Origin: BOG-931 sp963781725
GTDB lineage: Bacteria > Pseudomonadota > Alphaproteobacteria > Rhizobiales > Xanthobacteraceae
Assembly (NCBI GenBank): GCA_963781725.1
Contig: CAWAGV010000002.1
Location: forward strand, 3,658,001-3,722,000
Length of the DNA: 64,000 bases
Reading direction: 5' to 3'
The notes under the pieces were generated by a model. It ran no database searches. It was not told where the DNA came from and worked only from the letters and a program-made list of their open reading frames with translations. This document shows, piece after piece, positions 55,714 through 63,708 of this stretch; the stretch's first letter is position 1; the number at the start of each line of letters is the position of its first letter. The translations under genes were made by a program, and so were the position numbers.

Positions 55714-55897
55714 CGGGAGACTGGGCCGCAAGCCACTCGTCGTCGACGCTCGGCGCCTCTTCCTCGCCAGCGGCCCTTCGTAGGAACCGCGCGAGCGCCA
55801 CCTTCCGGGAGTCGCGATCGAGTGTGTAGGCCGTCTGCTTGAACTCCTTGCCGTCCAGCAAGCCCTTAATGTAGCCGGTGATCGTATCCGCCGCCAT
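55703..55897 (-). CDS. 64-residue companion of the AbiJ-like nuclease
   Basis: A small acidic-to-neutral protein (MAADTITGYIKGLLDGKEFK to DDEWLAAQSPDGC). Its stop is 11 bases inside the start of the AbiJ-like gene, so the two form an operon. I recognise no domain. Size and coupling would suit an antitoxin or sensor, but nothing in the sequence proves it. Confidence 0.5.
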   Translation of the reverse strand: MAADTITGYIKGLLDGKEFKQTAYTLDRDSRKVALARFLRRAAGEEEAPSVDDEWLAAQSPDGC

Positions 55898-56288
55898 GAT
55901 CAGGGCGGAGAAGATCCATGATTAATATGGGCTGGAAATCCGGACCCAGTGGGGACGGATACAGCACCATGTCAGCAGTCAGGAGACAAGAGGTCGCTGT
56001 GGAAGAACTAGCCGGCCAATCATCGGCTGAAACTCTTGCGGGACGTGGTCGAAGAGTGAAACAGCCGCGATCGTGACAAAGCGGGCCGGCCGGCCTATAA
56101 GGCTGTGACGGTCTTTTCTCAAGTTGAGTAGCCAAACGGTTCTCGGCTGAGCATTTGGGAAAATCGACCGATCGATAGCGATAGTTGTCGAAGCCGCGCA
56201 AAACTTGAATCGCGCGATTTTCCCTTTGAAATCAAAAGCGAAAAATTTTGACGGACTGGCAGTCGGATTTAGACCGTCAGCAGAAATA
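55898..56288. other. Gene-free stretch before the guaA-like repeat, with a repeated 12-bp motif
   Basis: No real gene is seen. The motif TGACGGTCTTTT occurs at 56106-56117 and again at 56363-56374, with a variant at 56426-56437. Its inverse AGACCGTCA lies at 56271-56279. An AT-rich patch (56205-56260) precedes the 56-bp repeat. The pattern resembles integrase arm sites around an attachment core; inference. Confidence 0.5.
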
Positions 56289-56344
56289 TTTTGCGCTTAT
56301 AAATCAGCGCGTTACGATGCATTGAGAGGATCGAGTGGGAGTGA
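56289..56344 (+). repeat. 56-bp repeat with guaA-like 3' end, likely attachment site (copy 1)
   Basis: Begins TTTTGCGCTTAT, contains CGCGTTACG and ends GATCGAGTGGGAGTGA, which reads IEWE-stop, the usual end of GMP synthase. Copy 2 is at 58539-58594; by hand 44 of 56 bases match with no gap. The last 13 bases are identical. The 3' end of guaA is a known target of integrative elements, so this is probably attR of the element. Confidence 0.65.
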
Positions 56345-56429
56345 GCCGGTTGACGGTATTTCTGACGGTCTTTTGAGGCGCACGCCCGCCAAGATCAAAA
56401 GGCTGTCAGGTCGAGCGGATACCGCTGAT

Positions 56430-56488
56430 GGTCTTTTCCGTAGAGTGGCTTGTTCTGGAAAATGCGTTGGAAGGGCTAGATTGTAGCC
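56430..56488 (+). repeat. 59-bp imperfect direct repeat, right copy
   Basis: Gapless match to 26739-26797 (45 of 59 bases by hand), including TTGTTCTGGAAAATGCG and a final TTGTAGCC. It starts 86 bases beyond the attachment-like core. Confidence 0.65.
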
Positions 56489-56650
56489 CATTCAGTACGT
56501 CTTTCGGGAACCGTGCGGGTTCGCCGCCTATTTGAAAGAATACGAATTATCGTAGCTGAGTTACGACGGCGGCGCTAAATCCGCTCTTGGCTCGCGGACG
56601 TCATGCGGTCTGTCCCACGTGCGCCGAGAGAGGTGACGGTGCTCGGCGCC

Positions 56651-57004
56651 TTACGGCTTGGTGCTCGCAATCCTGGGCGGCAGTCGGCTCACATAGGCGC
56701 GGGCCATTTCCAGCCATCGAGATAGAGCTGTCGGTTCCGCAGTCCCGGCTGGCTCAACCATAATAAAGCCGGCCATTCGGCGGCCTGTGCCGAGGCAGGG
56801 CTGTGCGAAGGGCTGTGACAAAGCGGCAGGCTCGGCGTCTTTTCCGACGCGGACCATCAGTCCTTGCTTGGATGCGCAACACAGCATGTTCCCGTTCATG
56901 AGAAAGGTGATCCCTCCGAACATGCGCCTCTCGGTGACGTCTCTGGCTGAAAGTTGGGTGCGGATTCTTTCGGCCAGTATCAAAACGTCTTGGCGATCCT
57001 TCAC
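56651..57004 (-). CDS. TfoX N-terminal domain protein
   Basis: A 117-residue protein with the TfoX_N fold: LAERIRTQLSARDVTERRMF, GGITFLMNGNMLCCASKQGL and VRVGKDAEPAAL. Single-domain members are of uncertain role, distinct from the competence regulator TfoX/Sxy. GTG 57004 is preceded by AGGAGAA at a good distance, so a longer upstream reading is rejected. It is divergent from the arsR-like gene. Confidence 0.85.
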   Translation of the reverse strand: MKDRQDVLILAERIRTQLSARDVTERRMFGGITFLMNGNMLCCASKQGLMVRVGKDAEPAALSQPFAQPCLGTGRRMAGFIMVEPAGTAEPTALSRWLEMARAYVSRLPPRIASTKP

Positions 57005-57104
57005 AGATTCAATTCTCCTGCTGGCCGATGGCCGGCCCCGGCCCACAACCCACGTTTCGGGCTCAAAGGCCTTTGAGGTCTTGCCTCTCATACAGGAATA
57101 ACAT

Positions 57105-57120
57105 ATAGCTAAATGGCTAT
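57105..57120 (+). promoter_or_regulatory. Inverted repeat over the arsR-like start, probable operator
   Basis: ATAGC (57105-57109) and GCTAT (57116-57120) flank TAAATG and cover the ATG of the regulator. Palindromes of this kind are common autorepression sites for ArsR-family proteins paired with SRPBCC genes. Confidence 0.55.
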
Positions 57121-57457
57121 GCAACAAGCTTCCGCTCTTGATCTGACTTTCCATGCATTGGCAGACGGTACGCGTCGGTCGATGATTCGTATTCTCGCAG
57201 GAGGGCAGACGCGGAGTGCCGGTGAACTCGGCCAACAGTTCCGTTCCGCACAGCCGACAATCTCGAAACATTTGAAAGTGCTGGAGCAGGCCGGCCTCCT
57301 CGAACGGACAATTGAGGGACGTGTCCACCGGTTCCGGCTTCGGCAAAAGCCGCTAAAGGAGGCTGAGCGTTGGATAGAGCGCCAGCAAAAATTCTGGACG
57401 GGGGCCGTCGATCAACTCGATCGTCTGTTGCAGGAGATCTCGCGCGATGAGTCCTGA
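57113..57457 (+). CDS. ArsR/SmtB-family transcriptional regulator
   Basis: A 114-residue winged-helix repressor. The HTH is GELGQQFRSAQPTISKHLKV (38-57), followed by LLERTIEGRVHRFRL. The metal-binding Cys motif ELCVCDL is absent, so it belongs to the SdpR-like subgroup that is paired with SRPBCC genes. The stop lies 11 bases inside the SRPBCC gene. It probably represses its own operon through the palindrome at its start. Confidence 0.92.
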   Translation: MAMQQASALDLTFHALADGTRRSMIRILAGGQTRSAGELGQQFRSAQPTISKHLKVLEQAGLLERTIEGRVHRFRLRQKPLKEAERWIERQQKFWTGAVDQLDRLLQEISRDES

Positions 57458-57914
57458 AGCGACCGTCGCCGAGATCCGCCGGCGTCTCTCTGCCAGGCCC
57501 GAACGGGTGTTTTCCGCGTTCGCCGATGCGGACTTGGTCAGCCGTTGGTTGACGCCGTCGTCGGAGATCAAGCTCGTCGTGCTCGCGTTCGACTTTCGCG
57601 TCGGGGGTGCCTACCGCTTCGCCTATCAGGTGCCGGGCGGCCAGGTAATGACCGTGAATGGGCACTACAGATCGATCGAGCCGCCTTTCCGAATCGTGTT
57701 CTCGTGGAATATCGAGCCGCCCGACGAACATGCGGGCCTTCAATCCGAGGTGATCGTCGCGATCAACCCGGCGGGCGATGGCTCCGAGCTTCACATCCGC
57801 CATGAGCGGCTCACGCAAGCAGGCTCCGTGGAGCGCCACAGCGGCGGCTGGAGCGGCGCTCTTGATCAGCTCGAAGCATTGCTGAGTACTCCGGAGATGT
57901 CGCGCGATGGCTGA
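57447..57914 (+). CDS. SRPBCC/AHSA1 domain protein
   Basis: A 155-residue START-like fold protein: RPERVFSAFADADLVSRWLT, GGAYRFAYQVPGG, PPFRIVFSWN, and a C-terminal GGWSGALDQLEALL. Such proteins bind hydrophobic ligands and are regularly encoded behind an ArsR repressor. Ligand unknown. It overlaps the regulator gene and is likely co-transcribed with the membrane protein after it. Confidence 0.9.
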   Translation: MSPEATVAEIRRRLSARPERVFSAFADADLVSRWLTPSSEIKLVVLAFDFRVGGAYRFAYQVPGGQVMTVNGHYRSIEPPFRIVFSWNIEPPDEHAGLQSEVIVAINPAGDGSELHIRHERLTQAGSVERHSGGWSGALDQLEALLSTPEMSRDG

Positions 57915-57950
57915 GGCGATCAAGAAATCACAGCGGAAAGGAAAAGGGAT

Positions 57951-58385
57951 ATGACGCGCTTTATCTTCGGCGTTCTTGCTTATCTCGTGCCCACGTTCGC
58001 CCTGGGCTTCGTCTGGCATCTCGTCCTGTTCGAGCATTACTACCAGGCGCTCGCGATCTATCGCAGCGACATCATCATCCCGCTCGGCTTTCTTTCCATG
58101 CTGATCCAGGCCCTGTTCTTCGCCTGGATTTATGCGCAGGCCTTCGCACAGCGGCATGACTCGTTCCTGTCGCGCGCGATGGCCTATGCCGCCCTCGGCG
58201 CAATTTTGTCGTGGAGCTTTACTACGCTTGCCGTGGCGGCCAAGAACGTAATGGTATCGGTCCCAGATTATCTCTTGATCGAAACAGCCTTCACGGTCGT
58301 GCAGTGGGCCATGGTCGCACCGCTCACCGCGCTCGCCTTTCGGCAAACGGCCCGCTCGAACGAAACAGCGCAAGTCGCGGGATGA
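57951..58385 (+). CDS. Four-helix membrane protein of the ArsR-SRPBCC cluster
   Basis: A 144-residue integral membrane protein with four hydrophobic helices (about residues 4-28, 40-65, 75-97 and 105-130). It starts MTRFIFGVLAYLVPTFALGF. The ribosome site GAAAGGAAAAGGG is strong. It resembles small membrane proteins that follow ArsR-SRPBCC pairs in rhizobia. No function is known. Confidence 0.75.
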   Translation: MTRFIFGVLAYLVPTFALGFVWHLVLFEHYYQALAIYRSDIIIPLGFLSMLIQALFFAWIYAQAFAQRHDSFLSRAMAYAALGAILSWSFTTLAVAAKNVMVSVPDYLLIETAFTVVQWAMVAPLTALAFRQTARSNETAQVAG

Positions 58386-58421
58386 TCGCGTGCAGCTTTG
58401 GGCCAGAGGAGGAGCGATCAA

Positions 58422-58538
58422 ATGACGACCGAGATATACGCATAGGCGGATGCGCTTGCCGTGCGATCCGATGCGAAATTGCGGCCGAGCCTGTGATGGC
58501 ACGTCACTGCTGGTTGGGCTTTCACTGCCAAGAGAATT
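58422..58538 (+). pseudogene. Truncated GFA-family (formaldehyde-activating-like) gene
   Basis: A good ribosome site (GAGGAG) precedes ATG 58422 and MTTEIYA, then a stop. One frame over the text continues GGCACRAIRCEIAAEPVMAR then HC, the N-terminal zinc-site region of GFA-like proteins. It ends abruptly at the 56-bp repeat. About 35 of the normal 130 or more residues remain. A frameshift plus truncation at the junction leave it non-functional. Confidence 0.6.
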
Positions 58539-58594
58539 TTTTGCGCTTATTCTTCAACGCGTTACGCTCGTTCGAAACGAACGAGTGGGAGTGA
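58539..58594 (+). repeat. 56-bp repeat with guaA-like 3' end (copy 2)
   Basis: Same length and layout as 56289-56344: TTTTGCGCTTAT, CGCGTTACG and a final ACGAGTGGGAGTGA. It cuts into the GFA-like gene. The two copies start 2,250 bases apart, so an islet with TfoX, ArsR, SRPBCC and membrane-protein genes is bounded by them. Confidence 0.65.
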
Positions 58595-58625
58595 TCCCCG
58601 CTAGCTCATCCCTATATGAGCGTCG

Positions 58626-58943
58626 ATGGCCGGTATCGATCCGCGCAGCGTGGAAGACGACCCTCACTTGCAACGCCTGCTTGACGCGCTGCCGCTCCGC
58701 GTCCGGCGGGCTTACGCATGGCTGACCAGGCCCGAGGCACGATGGGTGCGGTGGCCACTTGGCATCGCGTTTATTGTCGGCGGCCTGCTCGGCTTCCTGC
58801 CGGTGCTTGGCTTCTGGATGATCCCGCTTGGGGCGCTGCTGATCGGTGAAGATATCCCGCCAATGAGACGCGCCACACTGCGGCTGCTCGGCCAACTGTA
58901 CCGCTGGTGGGATGCGTGGCACGCGCCACGGCCGCCACAATAA
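58626..58943 (+). CDS. Small membrane protein (PGPGW-like)
   Basis: A 105-residue protein with two hydrophobic helices in RWPLGIAFIVGGLLGFLPVL and GFWMIPLGALLIGEDIP, flanked by charged ends. It is a common small membrane protein of alphaproteobacterial chromosomes, sometimes mislabelled as tryptophan synthase-like. Function unknown. It is the first gene right of the repeat and probably chromosomal. Confidence 0.75.
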   Translation: MAGIDPRSVEDDPHLQRLLDALPLRVRRAYAWLTRPEARWVRWPLGIAFIVGGLLGFLPVLGFWMIPLGALLIGEDIPPMRRATLRLLGQLYRWWDAWHAPRPPQ

Positions 58944-59030
58944 CCCTGATCCAGAAAGCTCTCGCTGTGCTCAGACCGGCCGTCGATAGTTGACTTGCCT
59001 TGGCTATTATGTTCATGTTATGTTCCGTAG

Positions 59031-59597
59031 GTGGAGAGTGGCGTGAGAGAGCCGCCAACAAAATTCGGGCCGTTCACTCTGGTCTTTCCTGAAACGCGTG
59101 CGGCCGCTCAAATTGAAGCGCTGGCTCATCGTTTCCATCGTACCTGCGGGCTGAAAGCAAAGCCGCTACTCACGTCGCGGTTTCATGTCTCGCTGAACGA
59201 CCTTGGAGAGTATGACGATCAAAGGACGGCCGAAGCTGTTGCTCTCAGAGCGCGCGAAGCCGTGGCAAACGTTCGGACAAGCCCATTCACCGTCATGTTC
59301 AATCTGGTGCAAAGTTTTTCTGGGCAAGACGGAAACCGCCCTTTGGTCTTGAGGGGAGATGAGGGCGTCGTCGGATTGGAGAGGCTTCATCAATCGCTGC
59401 ACGTGTCCTTGCGGATGGCCGGAATCAAGTCGCCTTCAAGGTTCACGCCGCATGTAACGTTGCTGTATGGCGAGCGGGCAATCGAGGAGCGATTTGTCGA
59501 ACCCATCAATTGGACGGTTCGCGAATTTGCACTGGTGGTCAGTCTTCGGGGTCAAACAAAATATGATTTTAAGGGCCGGTGGCCGCTATGCGCTTAA
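59031..59597 (+). CDS. 2'-5' RNA ligase-like 2H phosphoesterase
   Basis: A 188-residue protein of the 2H (LigT-like) superfamily. The two catalytic HxS/T motifs are FHVSLNDLG (His near residue 50) and FTPHVTLLYG (His near residue 140). These enzymes act on 2'-5' or cyclic phosphates of RNA or nucleotides. GTG 59031 is the likely start. It stands alone, with cyoA 120 bases further on. Confidence 0.88.
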   Translation: MESGVREPPTKFGPFTLVFPETRAAAQIEALAHRFHRTCGLKAKPLLTSRFHVSLNDLGEYDDQRTAEAVALRAREAVANVRTSPFTVMFNLVQSFSGQDGNRPLVLRGDEGVVGLERLHQSLHVSLRMAGIKSPSRFTPHVTLLYGERAIEERFVEPINWTVREFALVVSLRGQTKYDFKGRWPLCA

Positions 59598-59718
59598 GAT
59601 TTGGAACGGGTTGCTGAGGAACGAAACCGCGGCAAACTCGCTTGAATGGCGAGACAATCGTGATCGAACGGCGCTAAATTCGTCATCTGATTGTCGATGA
59701 AGAGGTCAAAACCGAGGA

Positions 59719-60612
59719 ATGACCTTCAATCGTCGCAGGTCTGTTCCGGTACTTGCACTCGCGCTGCCGCTCGCGGGGTGCGACGGTGTGCTCGATCCTC
59801 ACGGTCCTGTCGGCGTCTCAGAGCGGCTGATCCTGATCAATTCCGTCGCGATCATGCTGGTGATCGTGATCCCGGTGATCGTGGCGACGCTCGGTTTCGC
59901 GTGGTGGTTTCGGGCCTCCAATCATCGCGCCACGTATCGGCCGTACTGGTCGTTCTCCGGGCAACTGGAGCTGATCGTCTGGGCGATTCCGGCGCTGGTC
60001 ATCACCTTTCTTGGCGGCATCGCCTGGTTCGGCTCCCATGCGCTCGATCCGTTTCGGCCGCTTGAGTCAAAAACTCCGCCGGTGGAGGTCGAAGTCGTCT
60101 CGCTCGATTGGAAGTGGCTGTTCATCTATCCGAATGACGGCGTCGCCAGCGTCAATCAGCTCGGCATCCCGACCGGCGTGCCGGTTCATTTCAGGCTGAC
60201 GTCGTCGGGCGTCATGAACAGCTTCTTCGTGCCGCAGCTTGGCAGCCAGATCTACACCATGGCCGGCATGACCTCGCAGCTCAGCTTGCAGGCGGATCAG
60301 CCGGGTGACTATCCGGGCCTTTCCGCGCAGTTCAGCGGCGACGGCTTTTCCGACATGCGGTTTGTCGTCCACGCCCTGTCGCCGGACGATTACGCGAAAT
60401 GGATCGCCAGCGCGAAAGCAGGCGGCAAAGCCCTCGACATGACGGCCTATGCGGCGCTCGCCCGTCAGTCGAGTCATTTGCAGGCCGCTACCTATCACAG
60501 CGTCGATCCCAAATTGTTCGATGCGATCGTCGATGAGACGGCGCCGGCGGCAGGCGGCGCGCAGGAGCTGCCAGGCGGCCACGGCATCTCGGCGGCAGGA
60601 GAGGGCGGCTGA
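59719..60612 (+). CDS. cyoA: Quinol oxidase subunit II (CyoA), lipoprotein
   Basis: A 297-residue subunit of cytochrome bo3-type quinol oxidase. The lipobox LPLAGC puts the lipidated Cys at 21. Two membrane helices follow (about 38-62 and 80-103), then a periplasmic cupredoxin domain with LDWKWLFIYP and SFFVPQLGSQIYTMAGM. The CuA ligands of cytochrome c oxidases are absent, as expected for a quinol oxidase. The stop overlaps the next start by one base (TGATG). Confidence 0.94.
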   Translation: MTFNRRRSVPVLALALPLAGCDGVLDPHGPVGVSERLILINSVAIMLVIVIPVIVATLGFAWWFRASNHRATYRPYWSFSGQLELIVWAIPALVITFLGGIAWFGSHALDPFRPLESKTPPVEVEVVSLDWKWLFIYPNDGVASVNQLGIPTGVPVHFRLTSSGVMNSFFVPQLGSQIYTMAGMTSQLSLQADQPGDYPGLSAQFSGDGFSDMRFVVHALSPDDYAKWIASAKAGGKALDMTAYAALARQSSHLQAATYHSVDPKLFDAIVDETAPAAGGAQELPGGHGISAAGEGG

Positions 60613-63260
60613 TGTTCGGCAAGCTGACCTGGGCCGCCATTCCATTCGACCAGCCAATTCCGCTCGGGGCGTCGGCGTTGATGATCGTCGTCGTCCTGGG
60701 CGTGCTGGTCTGGGTGACGCTTAAAGGCCACTGGCCGTATCTATGGCGCGAGTGGATCACCTCGGTCGATCACAAGCGCATCGGCGTGATGTATTGCACG
60801 CTGGGACTGCTCATGCTGCTGCGCGGTTTCGTGGACGCCATCATGATGCGTTCGCAGCAGGCGCTGGCCTTCCAGGCGCAGGGTTATCTGCCCCCGGAGC
60901 ATTACGACCAGATCTTCTCCGCCCACGGCACGATCATGATTTTCTTCGTGGCGATGCCGTTCGTGATCGGGCTAATGAATTTCGTGGTGCCGTTGCAACT
61001 CGGCGTCCGCGACGTTGCCTTTCCCACCTTCAATTCCGTCAGCCTGTGGCTCACTGCGTCCGGCGTCCTGCTCGTCAACGTCTCGCTGGTGATCGGCGAA
61101 TTCGCCAAGACCGGCTGGCTGGCCTATCCGCCGTTGTCCGAACTGAAATTCTCGCCGGGCGTCGGCGTCGACTACTATCTGTGGTCGCTGCAGATTTCCG
61201 GCGTCGGCACGCTGCTCACCGGCATCAATTTCGTCACCACGATTCTGAAAATACGCGCGCCGGGAATGATCTATACGCGCATGCCGATCTTCTGCTGGAC
61301 CGCGCTCGCCTCGAACCTGCTTATTGTCGCGGCGTTTCCGATCCTGACCGCGACATTCGCGATGTTGCTGCTCGATCGCTATCTCGGCTTCCACTTCTTC
61401 ACGACGGACGCCGGCGGCAACGCGATGATGTACGTCAATCTGATCTGGGCGTGGGGCCATCCCGAAGTCTACATTCTCATGTTGCCGGCCTTCGGTGTCT
61501 TCTCGGAAGTGATCTCGACATTCTCCGGCAAGCCGCTGTTCGGCTATCGCTCGATGATCATCGCCACGATGGCGATCTGCATCCTGTCGTTCCTGGTGTG
61601 GCTGCATCATTTCTTCACGATGGGAGCGGGCGCCGACGTCAACGGTTTCTTCGGCATCATGACCATGATCATCGCCGTACCGACCGGGGTGAAGATCTTC
61701 AACTGGCTCTTCACCATGTGGGGCGGGCGCATTCGCTTCAGCGTGCCGATGCTGTGGTCGCTGTCTTTCATGGTCACGTTCGTGATCGGCGGCATGACGG
61801 GTGTTCTTCTCGCGGTGCCGCCGGCGGACTTTGTGCTGCACAATTCGCTGTTCCTGGTCGCGCACTTCCACAACGTCATCATCGGCGGCGTATTGTTCGG
61901 TGTTTTTGCCGGCTACACCTACTGGTTTCCCAAAGCCTTCGGTTTCAAGCTCGATGAGCGGCTCGGGAAGGCAGCTTTCTGGTTCTGGACCGTCGGTTTC
62001 TACGTCGCCTTCATGCCGCTTTATCTGCTCGGCCTCGCAGGCATGACGCGGCGGTTACAGCATTACGACGTTGCCGCCTGGCATCCCTGGCTGGTGGTTG
62101 CAGCGGGCGGCGCGGGGTTGATCCTGATCGGCATCGGCTGCCAGGTGGCGCAGCTTGTCGTTTCGATCCGCAATCGCGAGGCGCTGCGCGACCTCACCGG
62201 CGATCCGTGGGATGGCCGGACGCTGGAATGGGTCACGGCCTCGCCGCCGCCGGCCTTCAACTTCGCGGTCATGCCCAATGTCACGGGCGAAGAAGTCTAT
62301 TGGGACATCAAGCAGCAGGCGCTTGCGCAGCGGCGGCTCTCCGATCTGCCGGACTACAAGCCGATCGAAATGCCGCGCAACAGTCCGACCGGCTTTGTCA
62401 CGGCGTTCTTCGCCGTCGTTACCGGCTTTGCGCTGATCTGGCACATCTGGTGGATGGTCATTGTCGGCCTTGTCGGCGCGTTTGCGACCTTTGTCGTATT
62501 CGCCTGGCGGGATGTCGCTGAATACGACCTGTCCGCCAGCGAGGTCGCGAGGGTCGACCACGAGCGGCGTCAGGCCCGTGTCGGGCTTGTCGAAGGCCGC
62601 GAGGCCGGTATCGCACCGGCCATCACGGAAAAACGGCCGGAGCACGATCCGCACAAACTTCGCCGCTACGAACCCGATGGCGGTCACAAAGGACCGGCGT
62701 CAAGGCGGATCGTCACCGGCTATGGCTTCTGGATCTTCCTGCTGTCCGACTTCATCATGTTTTCCGGCCTCTACGCATCCTACGCGGTGCTGTCTCACGC
62801 CACCGCCGGCGGGCCCGGACCGCAGCAGCTTTTCCATCTCCCGATAGTAGCGTTCGAAACCGCGTTCCTTTTGCTTTCCAGCTCTATCTGCGGCATGGCG
62901 ACGATCGCCAGCAATGCGCGCAACATGCTGTGGACGCAGGTCTTCTATCTGATCACCGGGCTACTCGGCGTCGGCTTCCTGTTCCTGGAAGGAAGCGAAT
63001 TCGTGAAAATGCTGGCCGAAGGCGCAGGCCCGCAACGCAGCGCTTTTCTGTCCGCGTTCTTCACGCTGGTCGGCTGCCACGGCTTGCATGTGACGGCAGG
63101 CTTGCTGTGGCTTGGCACGATGATGGCGCAGTTCTGGGCCAAGGGCTTCCGGGCGGACATTCTGCGGCGTGGAATGTGCTTCGGCCTGTTCTGGCACGCC
63201 CTCGATATCATCTGGGTGGGAATCTTCACCAATGTTTATCTTCTTGGAACAAGTCCGTAA
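60612..63260 (+). CDS. cyoB: Fused quinol oxidase subunits I and III (CyoB-CyoC)
   Basis: An 882-residue proton-pumping heme-copper oxidase core. The first 650 residues are subunit I. Heme and CuB ligands are visible: the His of FSAHGTIMIFF, WAWGHPEVYIL (His-Tyr), WLHHFFTMG (two His) and LVAHFHNVIIGG (two His). A charged linker (about 640-700) leads to subunit III: GFWIFLLSDFIMFSGLYASY and LVGCHGLHVTAGLLWL. In E. coli these are separate genes, so this is a gene fusion, with no stop or frameshift between. It reduces oxygen with electrons from ubiquinol in the inner membrane. Confidence 0.94.
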   Translation: MFGKLTWAAIPFDQPIPLGASALMIVVVLGVLVWVTLKGHWPYLWREWITSVDHKRIGVMYCTLGLLMLLRGFVDAIMMRSQQALAFQAQGYLPPEHYDQIFSAHGTIMIFFVAMPFVIGLMNFVVPLQLGVRDVAFPTFNSVSLWLTASGVLLVNVSLVIGEFAKTGWLAYPPLSELKFSPGVGVDYYLWSLQISGVGTLLTGINFVTTILKIRAPGMIYTRMPIFCWTALASNLLIVAAFPILTATFAMLLLDRYLGFHFFTTDAGGNAMMYVNLIWAWGHPEVYILMLPAFGVFSEVISTFSGKPLFGYRSMIIATMAICILSFLVWLHHFFTMGAGADVNGFFGIMTMIIAVPTGVKIFNWLFTMWGGRIRFSVPMLWSLSFMVTFVIGGMTGVLLAVPPADFVLHNSLFLVAHFHNVIIGGVLFGVFAGYTYWFPKAFGFKLDERLGKAAFWFWTVGFYVAFMPLYLLGLAGMTRRLQHYDVAAWHPWLVVAAGGAGLILIGIGCQVAQLVVSIRNREALRDLTGDPWDGRTLEWVTASPPPAFNFAVMPNVTGEEVYWDIKQQALAQRRLSDLPDYKPIEMPRNSPTGFVTAFFAVVTGFALIWHIWWMVIVGLVGAFATFVVFAWRDVAEYDLSASEVARVDHERRQARVGLVEGREAGIAPAITEKRPEHDPHKLRRYEPDGGHKGPASRRIVTGYGFWIFLLSDFIMFSGLYASYAVLSHATAGGPGPQQLFHLPIVAFETAFLLLSSSICGMATIASNARNMLWTQVFYLITGLLGVGFLFLEGSEFVKMLAEGAGPQRSAFLSAFFTLVGCHGLHVTAGLLWLGTMMAQFWAKGFRADILRRGMCFGLFWHALDIIWVGIFTNVYLLGTSP

Positions 63261-63272
63261 GCGAGCACGCTC

Positions 63273-63680
63273 ATGAGTGAACAGGACATGACACACGAAT
63301 TCGGCGTTGACGCCGCCCCCGGCGATCAGGAGACCGGTCCGCATCAGGTCGCAACCAGCGTCCTGAATTATCTGATCGGGCTCGGTCTTGCCGCTGTGCT
63401 GACCGTCGGTTCGTTCTGGGTCGCAAGCGGCACCAGCCTGATCTACACGCCCGGCGTGCCGATGGCGCTGGCCGCCCTGGCCGTGGCGCAGATGGGCGTG
63501 CATCTGGCGTTCTTCCTGCACATCACCACCGGGCCGGACAACACCAATAATGCGCTGGCGCTGGCTTTCGGCGCGCTGATCGTCGGCATCGTGATCGCAG
63601 GATCGCTGTGGATTATGTATCACCTCAATACCAACATGATGGTGCCAGGCAATATGATGGATATGCATATGCAGCCGTGA
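63273..63680 (+). CDS. cyoD: Quinol oxidase subunit IV (CyoD)
   Basis: A 135-residue subunit with three membrane helices (about 30-50, 60-82 and 90-113), typical of CyoD, including VAQMGVHLAFFLHITTGPDN. The Met-rich tail (NMMDMHMQP) is a minor oddity. It closes the cyo operon 12 bases after the fused subunit gene and probably helps assembly of the CuB site. Confidence 0.92.
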   Translation: MSEQDMTHEFGVDAAPGDQETGPHQVATSVLNYLIGLGLAAVLTVGSFWVASGTSLIYTPGVPMALAALAVAQMGVHLAFFLHITTGPDNTNNALALAFGALIVGIVIAGSLWIMYHLNTNMMVPGNMMDMHMQP

Positions 63681-63708
63681 GTAACGGCGCCGGCGAGCAG
63701 GGACCATC

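Noticed and set aside
56205..56486. A 93-codon plus-strand frame across the attachment-like repeat
   Set aside because: Low-complexity sequence, no ribosome site, and it runs through both repeats. Read as non-coding att DNA.
55898..56650. Possible tRNA gene as integration target
   Set aside because: I could not fold a cloverleaf. The repeat end reads as the guaA C-terminus instead.
56651..57346. A longer TfoX protein with about 114 more N-terminal residues
   Set aside because: The extra part has no TfoX similarity and overlaps the divergent arsR-like gene. GTG 57004 has a good ribosome site.
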